NCBI RefSeq assembly: GCF_002994745.2
Contig: NC_037088.1
Coordinates: 62,886,397 to 62,950,396 of the forward strand
Length of the DNA stretch: 64,000 nucleotides
Reading direction: 5' to 3'
Origin: Rosa chinensis
Lineage: Eukaryota > Streptophyta > Magnoliopsida > Rosales > Rosaceae
Positions 33,065 through 46,863 of this stretch are shown piece after piece. The notes beneath the pieces were generated by a model, which was not told the origin of the DNA, did not search any database, and saw only the letters and a list, made by a program, of their open reading frames with translations. Position 1 is the stretch's first letter. Every line of letters starts with the position of its first letter. The position numbers and the translations under genes are program-made.

Positions 33065-35039
33065 AATGTACGTTTTCTCCCAGACCACGTGTCACCCACA
33101 CGGACCATTTCTTTTCTTCTTCAATCTCAACCGTCCGTTCCTGATCCATCTCTATCTTCAAAACCAGCCGTCTCCTTTAATTGATGGAGGGAATCAGCCC
33201 TTTTCTCATTCTGCCGCACAGCAACTAGGGTGAGGGCTGCCGCCCTCCCCTCCTCTCCTCTCCGCCTTCTCTATTTTTCATATTTTTGTTAGTTTTATTT
33301 TAGAGAATTGAAGGATTACTCACCCAAAACTTTAAGGATTCATCAAAAGCTTCTCCTCTACAAGATTCAAGACTTGAATAATTGTGGGAGTTGTAATTCA
33401 AGACTAGTCATGCTAGCTTTTTAGCTATTTGTGACCATTCTTATTTTCTCCTACACTTCTATACTCTTTTCTCTTTGATTTTTGTAATCTTGATGTCTAT
33501 GATTATGGGTTGTGAGTAATTTCCTTGTTGGGGGTTAGGGTTGTGTGCCCTAACCCAAATTTTGTGTAAAAGATATTTAATTTAATGTAATGATGCAATT
33601 TTCATATGATGGATGCTTATATATATTTTTGTTGGGTTAAAATGCATGTCTAGGAGCCTAGTCAACTCTAAGGTGTGTATTTTGAGCATGTCTAGGATGG
33701 AGTTAGAGGTTTGACCCCCTCTAATTCCTAAGCTAGAAACCTTCAATTTCGTATTCGAGGGGTTATAAGCATGGTGATTTACACCCGTTGCGTTGTTGCG
33801 TGGGTGGGTCGCTTAGTAGTCTAATTCCTCGATCTCTAGGCCTCTTGATGTGAATTAGGGACCCTTGAACCGGTTCTAATTCATGTCAAGTGAGTTCTTA
33901 CTACCCTTGAACCGGAGTAGGAATACCATGTAAGGGAATTTCGGTCCTTGAGCCTTAAACCGCTTTAGATACGACTATCGCCAAAGTAGGAAATATGCAT
34001 TTACATTAGATTAACTTCCGACACATGAGATTTGGTGAAGGAACCTCCCTAGCACCTGACATTCTCATTTTTATTGTTTACATTTTTTTTATTGCATTTC
34101 ATTCATTATCTTTTTGTTAAGTTGAAATCAACTCCCAAATATTGAACTCTTCCACTCATTTGTGCATATCCACCACTAAGCTCTTAGTTTTGATTAGGCT
34201 TTTGTGAAAACCAAAGCCGAGCATTGCTAAGGCTTGGTGCCTTAGATTAGACTTTTTATTTTTTTTTATTCTCATTTATTTGCTTAGTGACTTTAGCTCT
34301 GACTATCCAAGGATTGTGAGTTAGCCACTAATCCCCGTGATACGATAATTTTGGGCTTAATACTTCCTTATCTTGACACAATTAGTACGCTTTCGAGAGT
34401 ATATGCATGAAGTCAATTAGGTTTTCGGAGTAAATATACAAAAAAGAGATAATATGGAGGAAAGATGTGCAAATAAAGAAAAGCTTGAAGTCCTGGCCCT
34501 AGCAAGTGACCTTGATGGATCGAGGAGCCCAATCCATAGAGATATCACAGCAAATTATGGAGATATTCGCAGAAATATTGATGATGACATGGCAAATTCT
34601 CATTGGACAAAGTGTGGAGAATCCTAAATCAAATAGGGAATCAAGAAGTTTCCTTTCTCTACAATTCAAGGAGTCTCAAACCAAAAAGGAATGAAAGAGG
34701 ACTCAAGGAGCAATATAAAAGGGCTATGCAAATCTGAAAAAAAAACTCTCTTCTCTTCTCTCCTATCTTCCTCTCTTTCCTCTCTCCTGCAACTTCTTAT
34801 TTTTCTCTTTAGCTTGTTTTTGTTTTTCTTTCTATGAGAAACTAACTCTTTAGTTAGGGGTTGTTGAAGCCCCAAATCATGATTGTAAACTTGTTATGAC
34901 TTTCAATTAGTTTTGTTTATCTATTGGATGAGAACTTAATTTTTATCTTCACATTGATGATTCATTTGCATGTTTTCTTTGGTGCACAACTTAGATTGCA
35001 TGTTTAGGGTTCTATTGCTATGAACGATCATTGCCTATG

Positions 35040-35566
35040 TGTTAGGGGCCGCACTTGTAATGCCGCAAGCAACCTTGTCCAGGGTCATTAGTCAAGCCTT
35101 TGGTTGGTTTGCTTGCGTGCCAGGGATGTTTTGGTAATTTACAAATTATGTAATTTATTTTATTTTAGCATTAGTCTCCTCAGCCTTTTTCATGTCTCCT
35201 TCTGTCATGTTCATGTAAGGCCGATATGCTCTTTGGGGAAGAGTTCCTAGTCGGCATAGTTTGGACTAGTGAACTAGTATGGGTAAGCACATGTACTTTT
35301 GCCTCCCTTGCCGTCTTACCATCAATAAAAGAGGAATTATTCAATCATCTGTGTCTCGTGAGATTGCCCTTTGATCTTTCCTTTCGATTATTCATTGTTC
35401 TTTGCGGTTGCCCAACGTTTATATAATTGTGTTCTTGCTTGTTGCTAGCACTATTTTAATATCGTGTGGCTTTCATTGTTCCTTGCAAGGTACTCACTTG
35501 GCTGACTTGATTGCTAGCAAGTGCTGCACGGTCCGTTTTGCGCATTGCAAAGTTCGGCCCGTGACA
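35040..35566 (+). repeat. 5' LTR of the gypsy element
   Basis: 527 bases, starting tgttaggggccgc and ending ggcccgtgaca, followed 2 bases later by the Met-tRNA primer-binding site. Confidence 0.95.
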
Positions 35567-35659
35567 GTTGGTATCAGAGCCAACTCGGCTCAAGAAGCTC
35601 ACTACGATGACAGGCAAGATGACAAACCAACAAAGATTCGATTGGTATGACCAGCAACT

Positions 35660-38600
35660 CGGAGAACTTGCCCGACAGGTTGATTGATATCACCAATGTG
35701 TTGGACCACGTCGACCTAGATGGGTTGGCGGCGCGGGTGTTAGAGGTGGAGAGCCTAAAGGACCGAGTTGTGGCCCTTGAAAAATGTAAAGCTTGAGGAA
35801 GCGGAAGGGAGAGAGATGAAGAAGAAACTCCCATTCCGAAAGAGCAAATGGGGGCAATGAGTGATGCCCTTGACACACTCCAGGTGATGGTGGACAATAT
35901 GGCAGAAGATGTCCGAGCCACCATTGATGCATTCAGGAACGAGCTGGTGAAGATGAGTACCAAGCTCAACCTGACCATCCGTGCGATGGGAAGCCAACCT
36001 GTGACGGACTATAGGAAGGTAAAGATACCAGAACCTCAAGCATTTGGAGGGGCACGAGATGCCAAGGAGCTTGAGAATTACTTATTTGATATGGAGAAAT
36101 ACTTCCGAGCAGTGAAGCCAGACTCGGAAGAGGTGAAGGTGAACATGGTAACAATGTATTTGTCAGGAGAAGCAAAACTATGGTAGAGAACCAAGTATAA
36201 TGACATCCAAAGGGGAGTATGCACCATTGACACTTGGGAAGACCTTAAGAAGGAGCTCAAGGCTCAGTTCTTCCCCGAGAATGTTGAATACATTGCCAGA
36301 CGACAACTAAGGGAGCTCAAGCACACCAACAACATCCGAGACTTTGTGAACAAGTTCTCTGTGCTCATGCTTGACATCCCGGATATGTCTGAGAAGGATC
36401 GGCTGTTCTATTTCCTCGAAGGTTTAAAGCCATGGGCGAGGACAGAACTTCAGCGGCAGAGGGTCCAAGATTTGGCCTCCGCACAAGCTGCTGCTGAAAG
36501 GTTGACTGACTACACATTCGAAGAGAACTCTTCTAAGAAGACTCAGCCGTTTTCGAATGCGAATGTCAACAGAAATGTAAGGCCCGGACCCAGTAGAAGT
36601 GGGGGAGCGGAGTCCTAATTTTCCAACTCAAGAGGAGGGGACATGAGAACAGTGAACGCGAGGGACACGGCAACGTCCAAGCTTGTTGCCTCGACGGGGG
36701 TCTTCACCCCTCGACCTTTTAATCCCTCGAGCTATGCTCCAAAGCCACTAGCATGCTTCTTATGCAGAGGACCTCATAGAGTGAATGAATGCCATCATAA
36801 GACTGCTCTCTATGCTCTACAGGCTCATATTCAATCGAAGGAAATAGAGGATCAGCAAGAGCCGGAGGAAGAACCTGGTCATATGGGAGCTTTGAGATTC
36901 TTGGGTGCGGTGGAGAAACAACCACGATCACCTAAGAAGTCCCAAGCTAAAGGCTTGATGTTCGTAGATGGTAGTATTAATAGGAAAGGAGCCAAGAGTG
37001 TGATGGTTGACACAGGGGCCACTCACAACTTTGTGTCAGAAGTTGAAGCTCGGAGGTTGGGGTTGAAGTTGGAGAAGGATGTGGGCCGCATGAAAGCGGT
37101 GAACTCAAAGGCCTCACCCACAACAGGCCTATCTCGAGGGGTATCACTTAAGTTGGGTCACTGGCAAGGGAAGACAGACCTCGTAGTTGTTCAGATGGAC
37201 GACTTTGATGTCATATTAGGAATGGAGTTCTTGTTGGCGAACAAAGCCATTCCCATTCCTAATGCCCAACACTTGCTCATTATGGGAAAAAGGCCGTGTG
37301 TGGTTCCCGCAAGAATCGAACAACCAAGTGAACCCCGCCTCTTGTTCGCCCTCCAGTTCAAGAAAGGCGTGAAGCGTGATGAGCCTACCTATGTAGCGGT
37401 TCCCATGATAAGGGATGAGATTAAAGGAGAAGTGATTCCAAAGGAGATCGAGGGGGTATTGGAGAGCTATGTAGATGTGATGCCTCCCGAACTTCCCAAG
37501 GAATTACCCCGAGAAGGAGTGTGGACCATGAGATTGAACTGCTTCCGGGGGCCAAACTACCTGCAAAGGCGCCTTACAGAATGGCTCCCCCAGAACTGGC
37601 GGAACTTCGAAAGCAGCTTGAGGACCTGCTCAAGGCAGGATTCATTAGGCCATCTAAAGCCCCCTTTGGTGCTCCCGTGTTGTTTCAAAAGAAGCACGAT
37701 GGAAGTTGGAGACTGTGTGTGGACTATTGGGTCCTCAACAAAGTCACGGTGATCAACAAGTACCCGATCCCTCTGATCGCAGATCTGTTTGACCAACTCA
37801 GTGGTGCCAAGTATTTCACAAAGCTAGACCTCAGCTCAAGGTACTATCAAGTCCGCATTGCAGAAGGAGATGAACCCAAGACAACGTGCGTCACCCGTTA
37901 TGGCGCCTTTGAGTTCCTGGTGATGCCATTCGGGTCGACCAATGCACCAGCCACATTCTGCACTTTGATAAACCAAGTCTTCCATGAGTACTTAGATAAG
38001 TTCGTGGTAGTCTATCTGGATGACATAGTGGTGTACAGCTCTACCCTAGAAGAACATGTAGAGCACCAAAAGTTGGTGTTCCAATGGTTGCGAGACAATC
38101 AGTTGTATGTCAAGCGCGAAAAGTGCTCATTCGCGCAAGTGACCATCAAGTTTCTAGGTCACATTATTGAAAGGGGTCAAATCAGGATGGATATGGAGAA
38201 AGTAGAACCTATAAAGGAGTGACGAAACCCTAAGAATGTGAAAGAGCTACGTTCTTTCCTTGGGTTGGCTAATTACTACCGCCGCTTCATTGAGAACTAC
38301 TCAAAGAAGACGACCCTCTTAACTGAACTCTTGAAGAAGGGAGTGACATGAGACTGGAGTAGTAATTGTGAGAAGGCCTTTCAAGATTTGAAGAAGGCCG
38401 TGATGGAAGATCTGGTCCTTGCCTTACCCGACCTGAATCAGCCATTTGAAGTCCAAACAGATGCTTCTGACTTCGCCTTAGGGGGAGTCCTGCTACAATG
38501 GGGGCATCCTGTTGTGTATGAAAGTCATAAACTCTCGGAAGCTGAGAGGAGGTACGCGGCTCAGGAGAAGGAGTTGCTAGCCGTAGTTCACTGTTTGAGG

Positions 38601-40331
38601 ACGTGGTGACACTATTTGTTGGGGTCAAAGTTCCTGGTGAAGACAGACAATTCTGCCGTCAGCCACTTTCTGACCCAGCCGAAGTTAACTCCGAAGCAAG
38701 CTCGATGGCAAGAGTTTCTCGCTGAGTTTGACTTCCATTTCGAACACAAGGCCGACCTTGTTGTTGATGCTCTAAGTCGCAAGGCCGACCTTGCCACCCT
38801 CAAGGTGTTGGCCACTTTGTCGAGCATCATCATTGCCACCGACATCAAGCAACATATCAAGGAGAGTTTGGAGAAGGATTCCATGGCGCAATCCCTCATG
38901 AAAATGGTGAAGGAAGGGAAGAGCCGTCGGTTTTGGATGGAGGATGGCTTATTGATGGCCAAAGGAGGACGAGTGTTTGTTCCGCGAGCTGACGGATTGT
39001 GAAGAACACTCATGAGGGAGTGTCACGACACCCTGTGGGCAGGTCACCCTGGATGGCAGAGGACTCATGCACTCCTCAAGCAGGGTTACTATTGGCCCCA
39101 GATGCGAGACGATGTCACGGAATACACCAAGACTTGCTTAACATGCCAACAAGACAAGATTGAACGCCAAAAGACTCCAGGGCTGTTGGAACCACTGTCT
39201 ATACCAACTCGCCCGTGGGAAAGTGTCTCCCTTGACTTTATTACTAACCTCCCGAAGGTGGGAGACTTATCAAGCATCCTAGCGGTGGTTGACAGGTTTT
39301 TGAAGTATGCCACCTTTGTGCCAATCCCAAAGTATTGTTCGGCGGAAGACACAGCAAGCCTCTTCTTCAAGCATGTGGTAAAGTATTGGGGTGTGCCTCA
39401 GAACATTGTCAGCGACCGTGACACTAGGTTCACGGGGACATTCTGGACCGAGCTATTCAAGTTGCTTGGGTCTGAGCTCAACATATCTTCAAGTTATCAC
39501 CCACAGATTGATGGTCAAACAGAAAGGTTCAACGGGATGTTGGAGGAATACTTGCGCCATTTCGTTCATGCCAATCAACAAAATTGGGCACAATTGCTCG
39601 ATGTTGCACAATTTTGTTTCAACTCGAAGAAGAGCTCATCCACCAACAAGAGTGCTTTTGAAATTGTCACTGGCCAACAGCCTCTCTTACCTCACACTGT
39701 ACAAGAAGTCTACAAAGGGGCGAATCCGCGTGCTTTCAATTTCACAAAAGTGTGGAAGACCAATGCCGAGATCGCTCAAGCCTACCTAGAGAAAGCGGCA
39801 GGGCGAATGAAGAAGTGGGCAGATCAAGGCCGCAAGCCCAGGGAGTTTCAAGCAGGGGACATGGTCCTTGTCAAGCTGCTCTCGGAACAACTCAGGTTCC
39901 TGCGCTCCAGAAACAAGCGACTATTCAGGAAGTATGAAGGACCGCTCCCCATCCTTTCTAAAGTGGGGAAATGCTCCTACAAAGTAGATATTTCCGCCTG
40001 GATGAGAGTTCACCCCGTCTTCCATGTCAGCAACCTCAAGCCACACCAGCCAGACCGTGAAGATCAAGCACGCAACAAGCCTGTTCGAGAGCACGTCGAC
40101 ATCAGACCACCCAAGCCAAAAAAAGTGGAGGAGATCCTAGCAGAGAGAGTGGTCTGGGTGTCAAGGCGCCTATACCAGCAGTTCCTGGTCAAGTGGAAGG
40201 GTCTTGGAGATGAAGAAACCAGTTGGGAGAATGCCGAAGTCCTGAAGACGAAGTTCCAACAGAAGATTGAAGACTTCAAGACCACGGCTGTCATCGAGAA
40301 CGCCGACAGCTTAAGTGGGGGAGGATGTTAG
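35660..40331 (+). pseudogene. Gypsy gag-pol with chromodomain, several stops
   Basis: Gag (about 35848-36700; retrotransposon gag domain and a CFLCRGPHRVNEC-type knuckle), protease (VDTGATHNFV, 37008 on), reverse transcriptase ([10 protein letters not shown], about 38010), RNase H (DASDFALGGVL, 38461 on), integrase (zinc finger HDTLWAGH...CLTCQ, then catalytic D, D, E at SLDF, VSDRD and TERFNG) and a C-terminal chromodomain (LVKWKGLGDEETSWENAE). Stops: 36184 TAG, 36616 TAA, 38220 TGA, 38349 TGA, 38607 TGA and 39000 TGA, plus one frameshift near 37.53 kb between protease and RT. All catalytic motifs remain recognisable, but no full polyprotein can be made. Confidence 0.92.
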
Positions 40332-40851
40332 GGGCCGCACTTGTAATGCCGCAAGCAACCTTGTCCAGGGTCATTAGTCAAGCCTTTGGTTGGTTTGCTT
40401 GCGTGCTAGGGATGTTTTGGTAATTTACAAATTATGTAATTTATTTTATTTTAGCATTAGTCTCCTCGGCCTTTTTCATGTTTCCTTCTGTCATGTTCAT
40501 GTAAAGCCGATATGCTCTTTGGGGAGGAGTTCCTAGTCGGCATAGTTTGGACTAGTGAACTAGTATAGGTAAGCACATGTACTTTTGCCTCCCTTGCCGT
40601 CTTACCATCAATAAAAGAGGAATTATTCAATCATCTGTGTCTCGTGAGATTGCCCTTTGATCTTTCCTTTCGATTATTCATTGTTCTTCGTGGTTGCCCA
40701 ACGTTTATATAATTGTGTTCTTGCTTGTTGCTAGTACTATTTTAATATCGTGCTGCTTTCATTGTTCCTTGTAAGGTACTCACTTGGCTGCTTGCTTGCT
40801 AGCAAGTGCCGCACGGTCCGCTTTGCACATTGCAAAGTTCGGCCCGTGACA
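40326..40851 (+). repeat. 3' LTR of the gypsy element
   Basis: 526 bases; near-identical partner of 35040-35566. Confidence 0.95.
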
Positions 40852-40913
40852 CTATGCCTTTCTTCGAGGGTTCTGTTGAGAGTTCTAGATTAGTAAATTG
40901 TCTATAAGGCAAG

Positions 40914-41122
40914 TGTTTAAAGAAAAAGAGATTCGAGAGAATTTGTAGAGAGAATTGTGTTCTTATTATTGAGAATAGGAGCCCTATATATAGGGATTAC
41001 AAAGTGCTAGTTCTAATGTTACAAGGAATACCAATCCGTGTAGGATTGGGAAATCTAGAACCTTCTCTCCTATTGCTACTCCTGGTTTGATAAGGCACAC
41101 TAATAACTGATTTCCTTCAACA
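40914..41122 (-). repeat. 3' LTR of the copia element
   Basis: 209 bp; TATA-like cctatatatagg within it reads on both strands. Confidence 0.93.
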
Positions 41123-41320
41123 CTCCCCCTTGTGCCGCTCAAACTTGGTGGTGACGCTTCATCCGTTGCCTCGTTAAAAACCTTGCCAGGTAACAAAAAC
41201 CCTGTGGGATAAAAATAACCCTGGTCGAAGGACAAAAAGAGCACAACACGTCCTTCACTCTTCGAGATCGAACATGTAGACATCATAACTCCCCCTGATG
41301 TCGATATCTCCCCCTGATTG

Positions 41321-44300
41321 CTATAATCGTGGGAGTTCGGATAACTTTCTCAATCCGATGCTCTTCACATGTTTCTCGAAGGTGGATTTAGGTAACGACT
41401 TAGTGAATAGGTCCGCTACATTATCCTCTGATCGGATTTGATTCACTTCAATCTTTAGAAGTGATTGTTGTTGCTGATTATAAAAGAACTTAGGCGATAT
41501 ATGTTTGGTGTTGTCGCCCTTGATGAAACCTAACTTCATTTGTTCAATACAAGCTGCATTATCCTCATAAATGCATGTAGGTTCATTTGTGGTAGACTTC
41601 AAACCACAACTTCCTTGAATGTGTCGAATTACAGACCTTAGCCATACACATTCGCGTATAGCTTCATGTAGAGCAATAATCTCTGCATGATTTGAGGAAG
41701 TAGCAACAAGGGTCTGTTTTGTAGACCTCCAAGATATCGCAGTGCTTCCCATGGTAAAGACATAACCAGTTTGGGAGCGACCTTTGTGAGGGTCAGAGAG
41801 GTACCCTGCATCAGCAAAACCCATCAAGACATCATTGTCGTTTTGATGGAGGGAGATAGGAGAACGCCGGCCACCATGAGCGGTGGCGGCTCCGGCGGCG
41901 GCAACATGGCCGGCGGCCATTCCATGGACTGGGGCGTTTTTCCTTTTGGGGTCCAATCCCAATTTTCCGTCATTCTTTTTCTCTCTGTAGGGATAGAATA
42001 GGCCCATATCAATCGTACCTCTTAGGTATCGAAAGATTGTCTTTATACCAATCCAATGGCGGCGTGTTGGCGCAGAGCTATGTCGAGCTAACAAGTTCAC
42101 TGCGAATGAGATATCCGGTCTTGTGCATTGAGCTAAGTACAATAATGCGCCTATTGCACTCAAATAGGGCACCTCGGCCTCTAATGGTTCTTCGTCCTCA
42201 TCCCTTGGACGAAACAGATCTTTTCCGGGCTCAAGACTACGGCCGATCATGGGAGTACTCGTAGGCTTTGCTTTATCTTCATTAAAGCGCCTTAGGATTT
42301 TCTGAGTATATGCAGACTGATGGATCAAGATTCCATCACTACGGTGCTCGAGTTCTAAACCGAGACAAAACCGTGTTTTCCCAAGATCTTTCATCTCAAA
42401 TTCGGATTTCAAGTATTTAGCAGTTTCCTTCAACTCATCTAGAGTTCCAATTAGGTTCATGTCATCGACATAAACTGCTACGATTGCAAATCCGGAACTT
42501 GTTCTTTTAATGAACACGCATGGGCATATTTCATTGTTAATATATCCCTTCCCAATCAAGTAGTCACTTAGACGGTTATACCACATCCGTCCGGATTGTT
42601 TTAATCCATATAGTGAGCGTTTTAATCTTATTGAAAACGCGCTCCGTGGTTTAGAGCCACTTGATTTGGGTAATTGAAGTCCATCTGGAACCTTCATATA
42701 TATCTCTGAATCTAGATCCCCATAGAGATATGCTGTAACCACATCCATAAGCTGCATGTCAAGTTTTTCGGAAACTACCAAACTGACAAGGTAGCGGAAC
42801 GTTATAACGTCCATTACGGGAGAATATGTCTCCTCGTAGTCAATTCCAGGGCGTTGTGAGAAACCTTGCGCCACAAGGCGGACTTTGTATCTAACAACCT
42901 CGTTTTTCTCATTATGCTTTCTAACAAAGACCCATTTATGGCCAACAGGCTTTACATTTGGGGGTGTCTGCGTTACGGGCCCAAACACCTGTCTTTTTGT
43001 TAGTGAATCCAATTCAGCCTGGATCGCATCTTTCCATTTAGGCTAATCTGCTCTTCGTTGACATTCTTCAACAGAGCGAGGTTCGATATCATCATATTCT
43101 ATGATTCCTTTTGCAATATGATATGCAAATGCATCATCAATCGCCATAGAATTTCTATCCATCATCTCATGTACACTAGTGTAATTTTATGGAGATCTCT
43201 CTATTCTCTGGAGTTGGTTCTGACATTGGAGCGTCCCCCAATGATGTCTCTTGGACATAACCATAATCCGGAATATTCTCATGAGATGGATTATTTACAT
43301 CGATGATTAATGGATTATTTTGTGCCGAACTCGCTTTCTTTCTTGGGCGAGAATCCATCGAACCTATGGGCCTCCCGCGCTTCTTGGCGGGAGCCGTGGG
43401 CCTAGCCACAACGTCACCATCATTGAGAGATGGGACGTTGGCGCCATGCTCATGCATTCTTGAGTTGGCGTCATGTCCTCTACTTTTAGGGACATCAATC
43501 CTTGCAGGCACGTTTGCAGCAGGTATGTGTGATCTCGTCACTTTAGCGATATCAGAAAACGCATCAGGCATCGAATCTGCTACGTTCTGAAGATCGAGAA
43601 TTCTCCGCACTTCAATTTCTGACTGTGCAGTTCGGGGATCAAGATGAGACATAGTGGGGACAGACCACGACAATTCCTGTCGTTCCTGTTGAACATTGAT
43701 GTTCTTATCTCCCCCTAACGACGGGAAGACTGTCTCATCGAAGTGACAATCCGCAAATCTAGCGGTAAAGAGATCGCCTGTCAAGGGTTCTATGTAGCGG
43801 ATAATCGTTGGAGAATCATATCCAACATAAAGGCCTAATCGTCTTTGAGGACCCATTTTGGTGCGCTGTGGCGGCGCAATAGGCACATAGACTGCACACC
43901 CAAATATGCGTAAGTGTGAGACATCAGGCTCATACCCAGTAACCATTTGGGACGCAGAGAAGGGTTGAGTGGCAGTGGGCCTCAGACGAATAAGCACAGC
44001 TGCATGCAATATTGCATAGCCCAAAGCAGAAATAGGGAGATTGGTGCGCATCACCAATGCTCGAGCAACCATTTGAAGTCGTTTAATGGTGGCTTCTGCG
44101 AGACCATTTTGGGTATGAACATGAGGAACAGGATGTTCAACATCAATCCCAATGGACATGCAATAATCATCAAAAGTCTTTGATGTAAACTCCCCATCAT
44201 TGTCTAATCTTATAGACTTAATGGGATGATCAGGGTGGTGAGCCCGTAACTTAATTATTTGTGCTAGGAGTTTAGCAAATGCAGCGTTCCTTGTGGACAA

Positions 44301-45041
44301 TAGCATGACATGTGACCAGCGTGTCGATGCATCAACCAACACCATAAAATATCTAAATGGTCCACATGGTGGTTGAATAGGTCCACAAATATCACCTTGG
44401 ATTCTTTGCAAGAATGGTATATTTTCTTTGGTGTCCTTTGCATAGGATGGTCTCGATCCTAACTTTGCTAAAGAGCAGGCTTTGCAGAATGAATGATGGG
44501 CTTTAGAGACAACCAATGAGGATTTTGGTTTAGCCATGAAGTCACAATTGACTTTAGAAGTAGAAGGAGGAGTCAAACAATGATCCATGGCGTCAATGCC
44601 ATGTTGTTGCCGTAGGGGGTAGACGGCGCCGGCCCTAAGTGGCCGGTCTTGCACAGTCTTGGCGCCGTGAGGCGCAGGTGCATCTCCTCGAACCAATTTT
44701 TGGTTTTTACTTCTCTTCGTTCTGAAGAATGGATGTCCGTGTGAAGTCTTTAATATACGGATCATCATATCACGACCTAGGTGTCCCAGACGGTCATGCC
44801 AAAGCCTATATGTGTCAGAATCCCATAAATCATCTCTCATAACATGATTGGATTCAATTATGCGAATAGTGGTTGCATACAACCCACTAGATCGACACAT
44901 AAGTTTCTCTAAGACTCTTTTACGTCCGTAGTCATTAGAGGTGATGCAAAGGAACTCTTGTCCATTCTCACAATGCGTTTCCGCATGAAAACCATTGGCT
45001 CTTATATATTTGAAGTAATAAAGTTCAAAAAATATGTCCAT
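41321..45041 (-). pseudogene. Copia pol: integrase, reverse transcriptase, RNase H
   Basis: The right part (45041-43176) has the GAG-pre-integrase zinc finger (WHDRLGH...CKAC) and integrase core (GDICGP, DNDGEF, HTQNGLAE). The left part (43012-41321) has RT (KWVFVRKHNEK, VAVYVDDMNLIG, LKRSLYGLKQSGRMW) and RNase H (FADAGYLSDP, ISWRSTKQTLVATSSNHAE). They are separated by a one-base insertion in an A-run near 43187 and a TAG at 43043-43045. Two in-frame inserts, at about 44600-44700 in integrase and 41840-41980 before RNase H, are Ala/Gly/Pro-rich and unlike the neighbouring domains. Protease is missing. Confidence 0.9.
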
Positions 45042-45700
45042 GACATGAGATAAAATAAATCGATACTTTATTAATAATAGCCAATGATTACATCAAAGTT
45101 TCGTGACCATAATCTAATCCAAAGAAAAATCAAACATTAGACAAATTGTAGTCACTCAATTCGTTCGGTAATTCCAATTAAATATGACCAGGGAAGTAGA
45201 GAGAGATGTCGGTGGAGCAAAGCTCTCTTAAGTACCACTAATCTCAATTACTTTCCTAGACATCATACTTAATTGAGTACGCCTAGAAGAAAAGAGATAA
45301 TCCAATAAGTCATTTTATTGATTAAGGCATAATTGCCATTACATAATTCTTGGAAATTAAAAGACTATTCTAAATAAAAATCTGCGGCATTCTATCTTCA
45401 TCGCCAGATTTAAAGTCTTTTATAGCTCGATGTATTACCATTGATCAGGTACTCCATAAAATATCATGAAGAGGATGCTCTCTTGATTGAGGTGTATTGA
45501 CACAATACATATGGTCCCTAGAACCAATGGCGTTGGAATAGTGCAATCATGGCCAAAAATGGTGCCATGGTGTCCAACCCTATACCCTCAACGTCATGAC
45601 TCCTACGGTCATGTTAGGGTTTTCTCAATCAATTTGTTATTTTGTGTTTTTCCACAAGCATGCATAAATAATATGATGTAGAGAGCCTCCGAACAATATT

Positions 45701-46140
45701 TCATAACTCTTTCAAAGTTATAGTGAAGCAGATATTATTCCATCGTGCTTCTATGTTCGGAAAGTTGTGAATGTTACTAAAATGTTCACTAGGCGCAACC
45801 CAAAGGTTGTTAGCGTTATCCTCATTCATGTACTCAAACTGGAGGGCCATCTTCATGTGGCACTTCATCAGGGTAAATGCCCTGGAATTTTCTATCTCAG
45901 TTTGTGAGTCTTGAGCGGTTCCTTTAGAACAGGGCTCTTGGATTGTAGGCAAATAAATATCTCGTGCCCGTTGAATCCAATGGAGTAAAATCGAGCTCGT
46001 TCAAGTCTTACATCCTGAAAGGAAAGCAAGAACGTATTAGTTTCGGAGTCAATGCTTCCACGAAAACTAATATAAGATTTCTGAGCCTTAATGCTACCAA
46101 GAAATCGATTTCCAAGAATATTTGGATTAGACCGAAACAA
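45701..46140 (-). pseudogene. Copia gag fragment
   Basis: Minus-strand pieces 46140-45892 and 45952-45701, different frames. The second has the Gag-like run MKCHMKMALQFEYMNEDNAN followed by a SEHFSN helix. The rest of Gag and the protease are absent, and 45060-45690 has no recognisable coding sequence, so an internal deletion or replacement took place. Confidence 0.55.
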
Positions 46141-46159
46141 TAATGTTTAAATGGTCAAA

Positions 46160-46285
46160 ATCTATGCTCACGAACGCTCTTAGTCCGTAGCTTACGAACG
46201 CTCTTAGTTCGTTAAATCGATGCTTACGGACGCTCTTAGTCCGAAGTCTTACGAACGCTCTTAGTTCGTTAATTGCGTGAATCCC
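46160..46285. repeat. Tandem repeat of cgaacgctcttagttcgtta-like units
   Basis: About four imperfect units (acgaacgctcttagtccgta / acgaacgctcttagttcgtt), in the 5' untranslated part of the copia element. Confidence 0.8.
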
Positions 46286-46863
46286 CACGATTCCGCTTTT
46301 CAAGAATCGAACCCACGTTATAAGAACGGTGGGATGTAGAAGAAGGGAGGTTTTCAAGTCCCCGAGAAAAGAAGAAATATTTAAATTTCGAATTATAGGA
46401 ACTTCAAAACTTACTCTTTTGAATACTTACTTGTTGAAAATTCGGAGCAGATTCTGTTCTGAACAGCTTGTACTTCGATTGGTGTACAGATCTCAATATA
46501 ACTCCGATAAGGCTGAAATTCGGAGGTTAGATGGAAGAGACAGAGACGAACAACTTTGATGAAGAAAGTTTTTCGATCTGAGCTTCCTAACTAGACGTTC
46601 CGAGGCTTGCAAGAAGACGGATGTGCACAGGAACGGGAAAGAGATGCAGTGGGTGTGCGTTGGCTTGTTTGCGGAGCAGGGATGCTTCGGTGGTAGCAGG
46701 CTGGAACGCAGGGCTGCAGGGAGGGGGCAGCAGGGGCTGCTGTGCAAGGTTGCAAGCGCACGGGCGTTCGGGCTGCAGCGAAGGTTCGGCTAGCTTGGGC
46801 TAGGGGCTGCTTTGTGAATGAGTTTTGGTTTTCTGTTTTGTGGTTAGAGTCGTGCTGATAACG

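Larger units (their letters stand above)
35040..40851 (+). mobile_element. Chromovirus-type Ty3/gypsy retrotransposon, full length but mutated
   Basis: 5' LTR 35040-35566 and 3' LTR 40326-40851, TG...CA, with perfect ctatg duplications (35035-35039, 40852-40856). The primer-binding site tggtatcagagc (35569-35580) matches initiator Met-tRNA. The polypurine tract agtgggggagga lies at 40314-40325. By eye the LTRs differ at some 15-20 positions, mostly transitions, so about 97% identical. It inserted into the Tat/Athila-like LTR. Confidence 0.95.

Noticed and set aside
35226..35650. Short ORFs in the gypsy 5' LTR
   Set aside because: They lie in LTR and leader sequence and are not conserved as protein.
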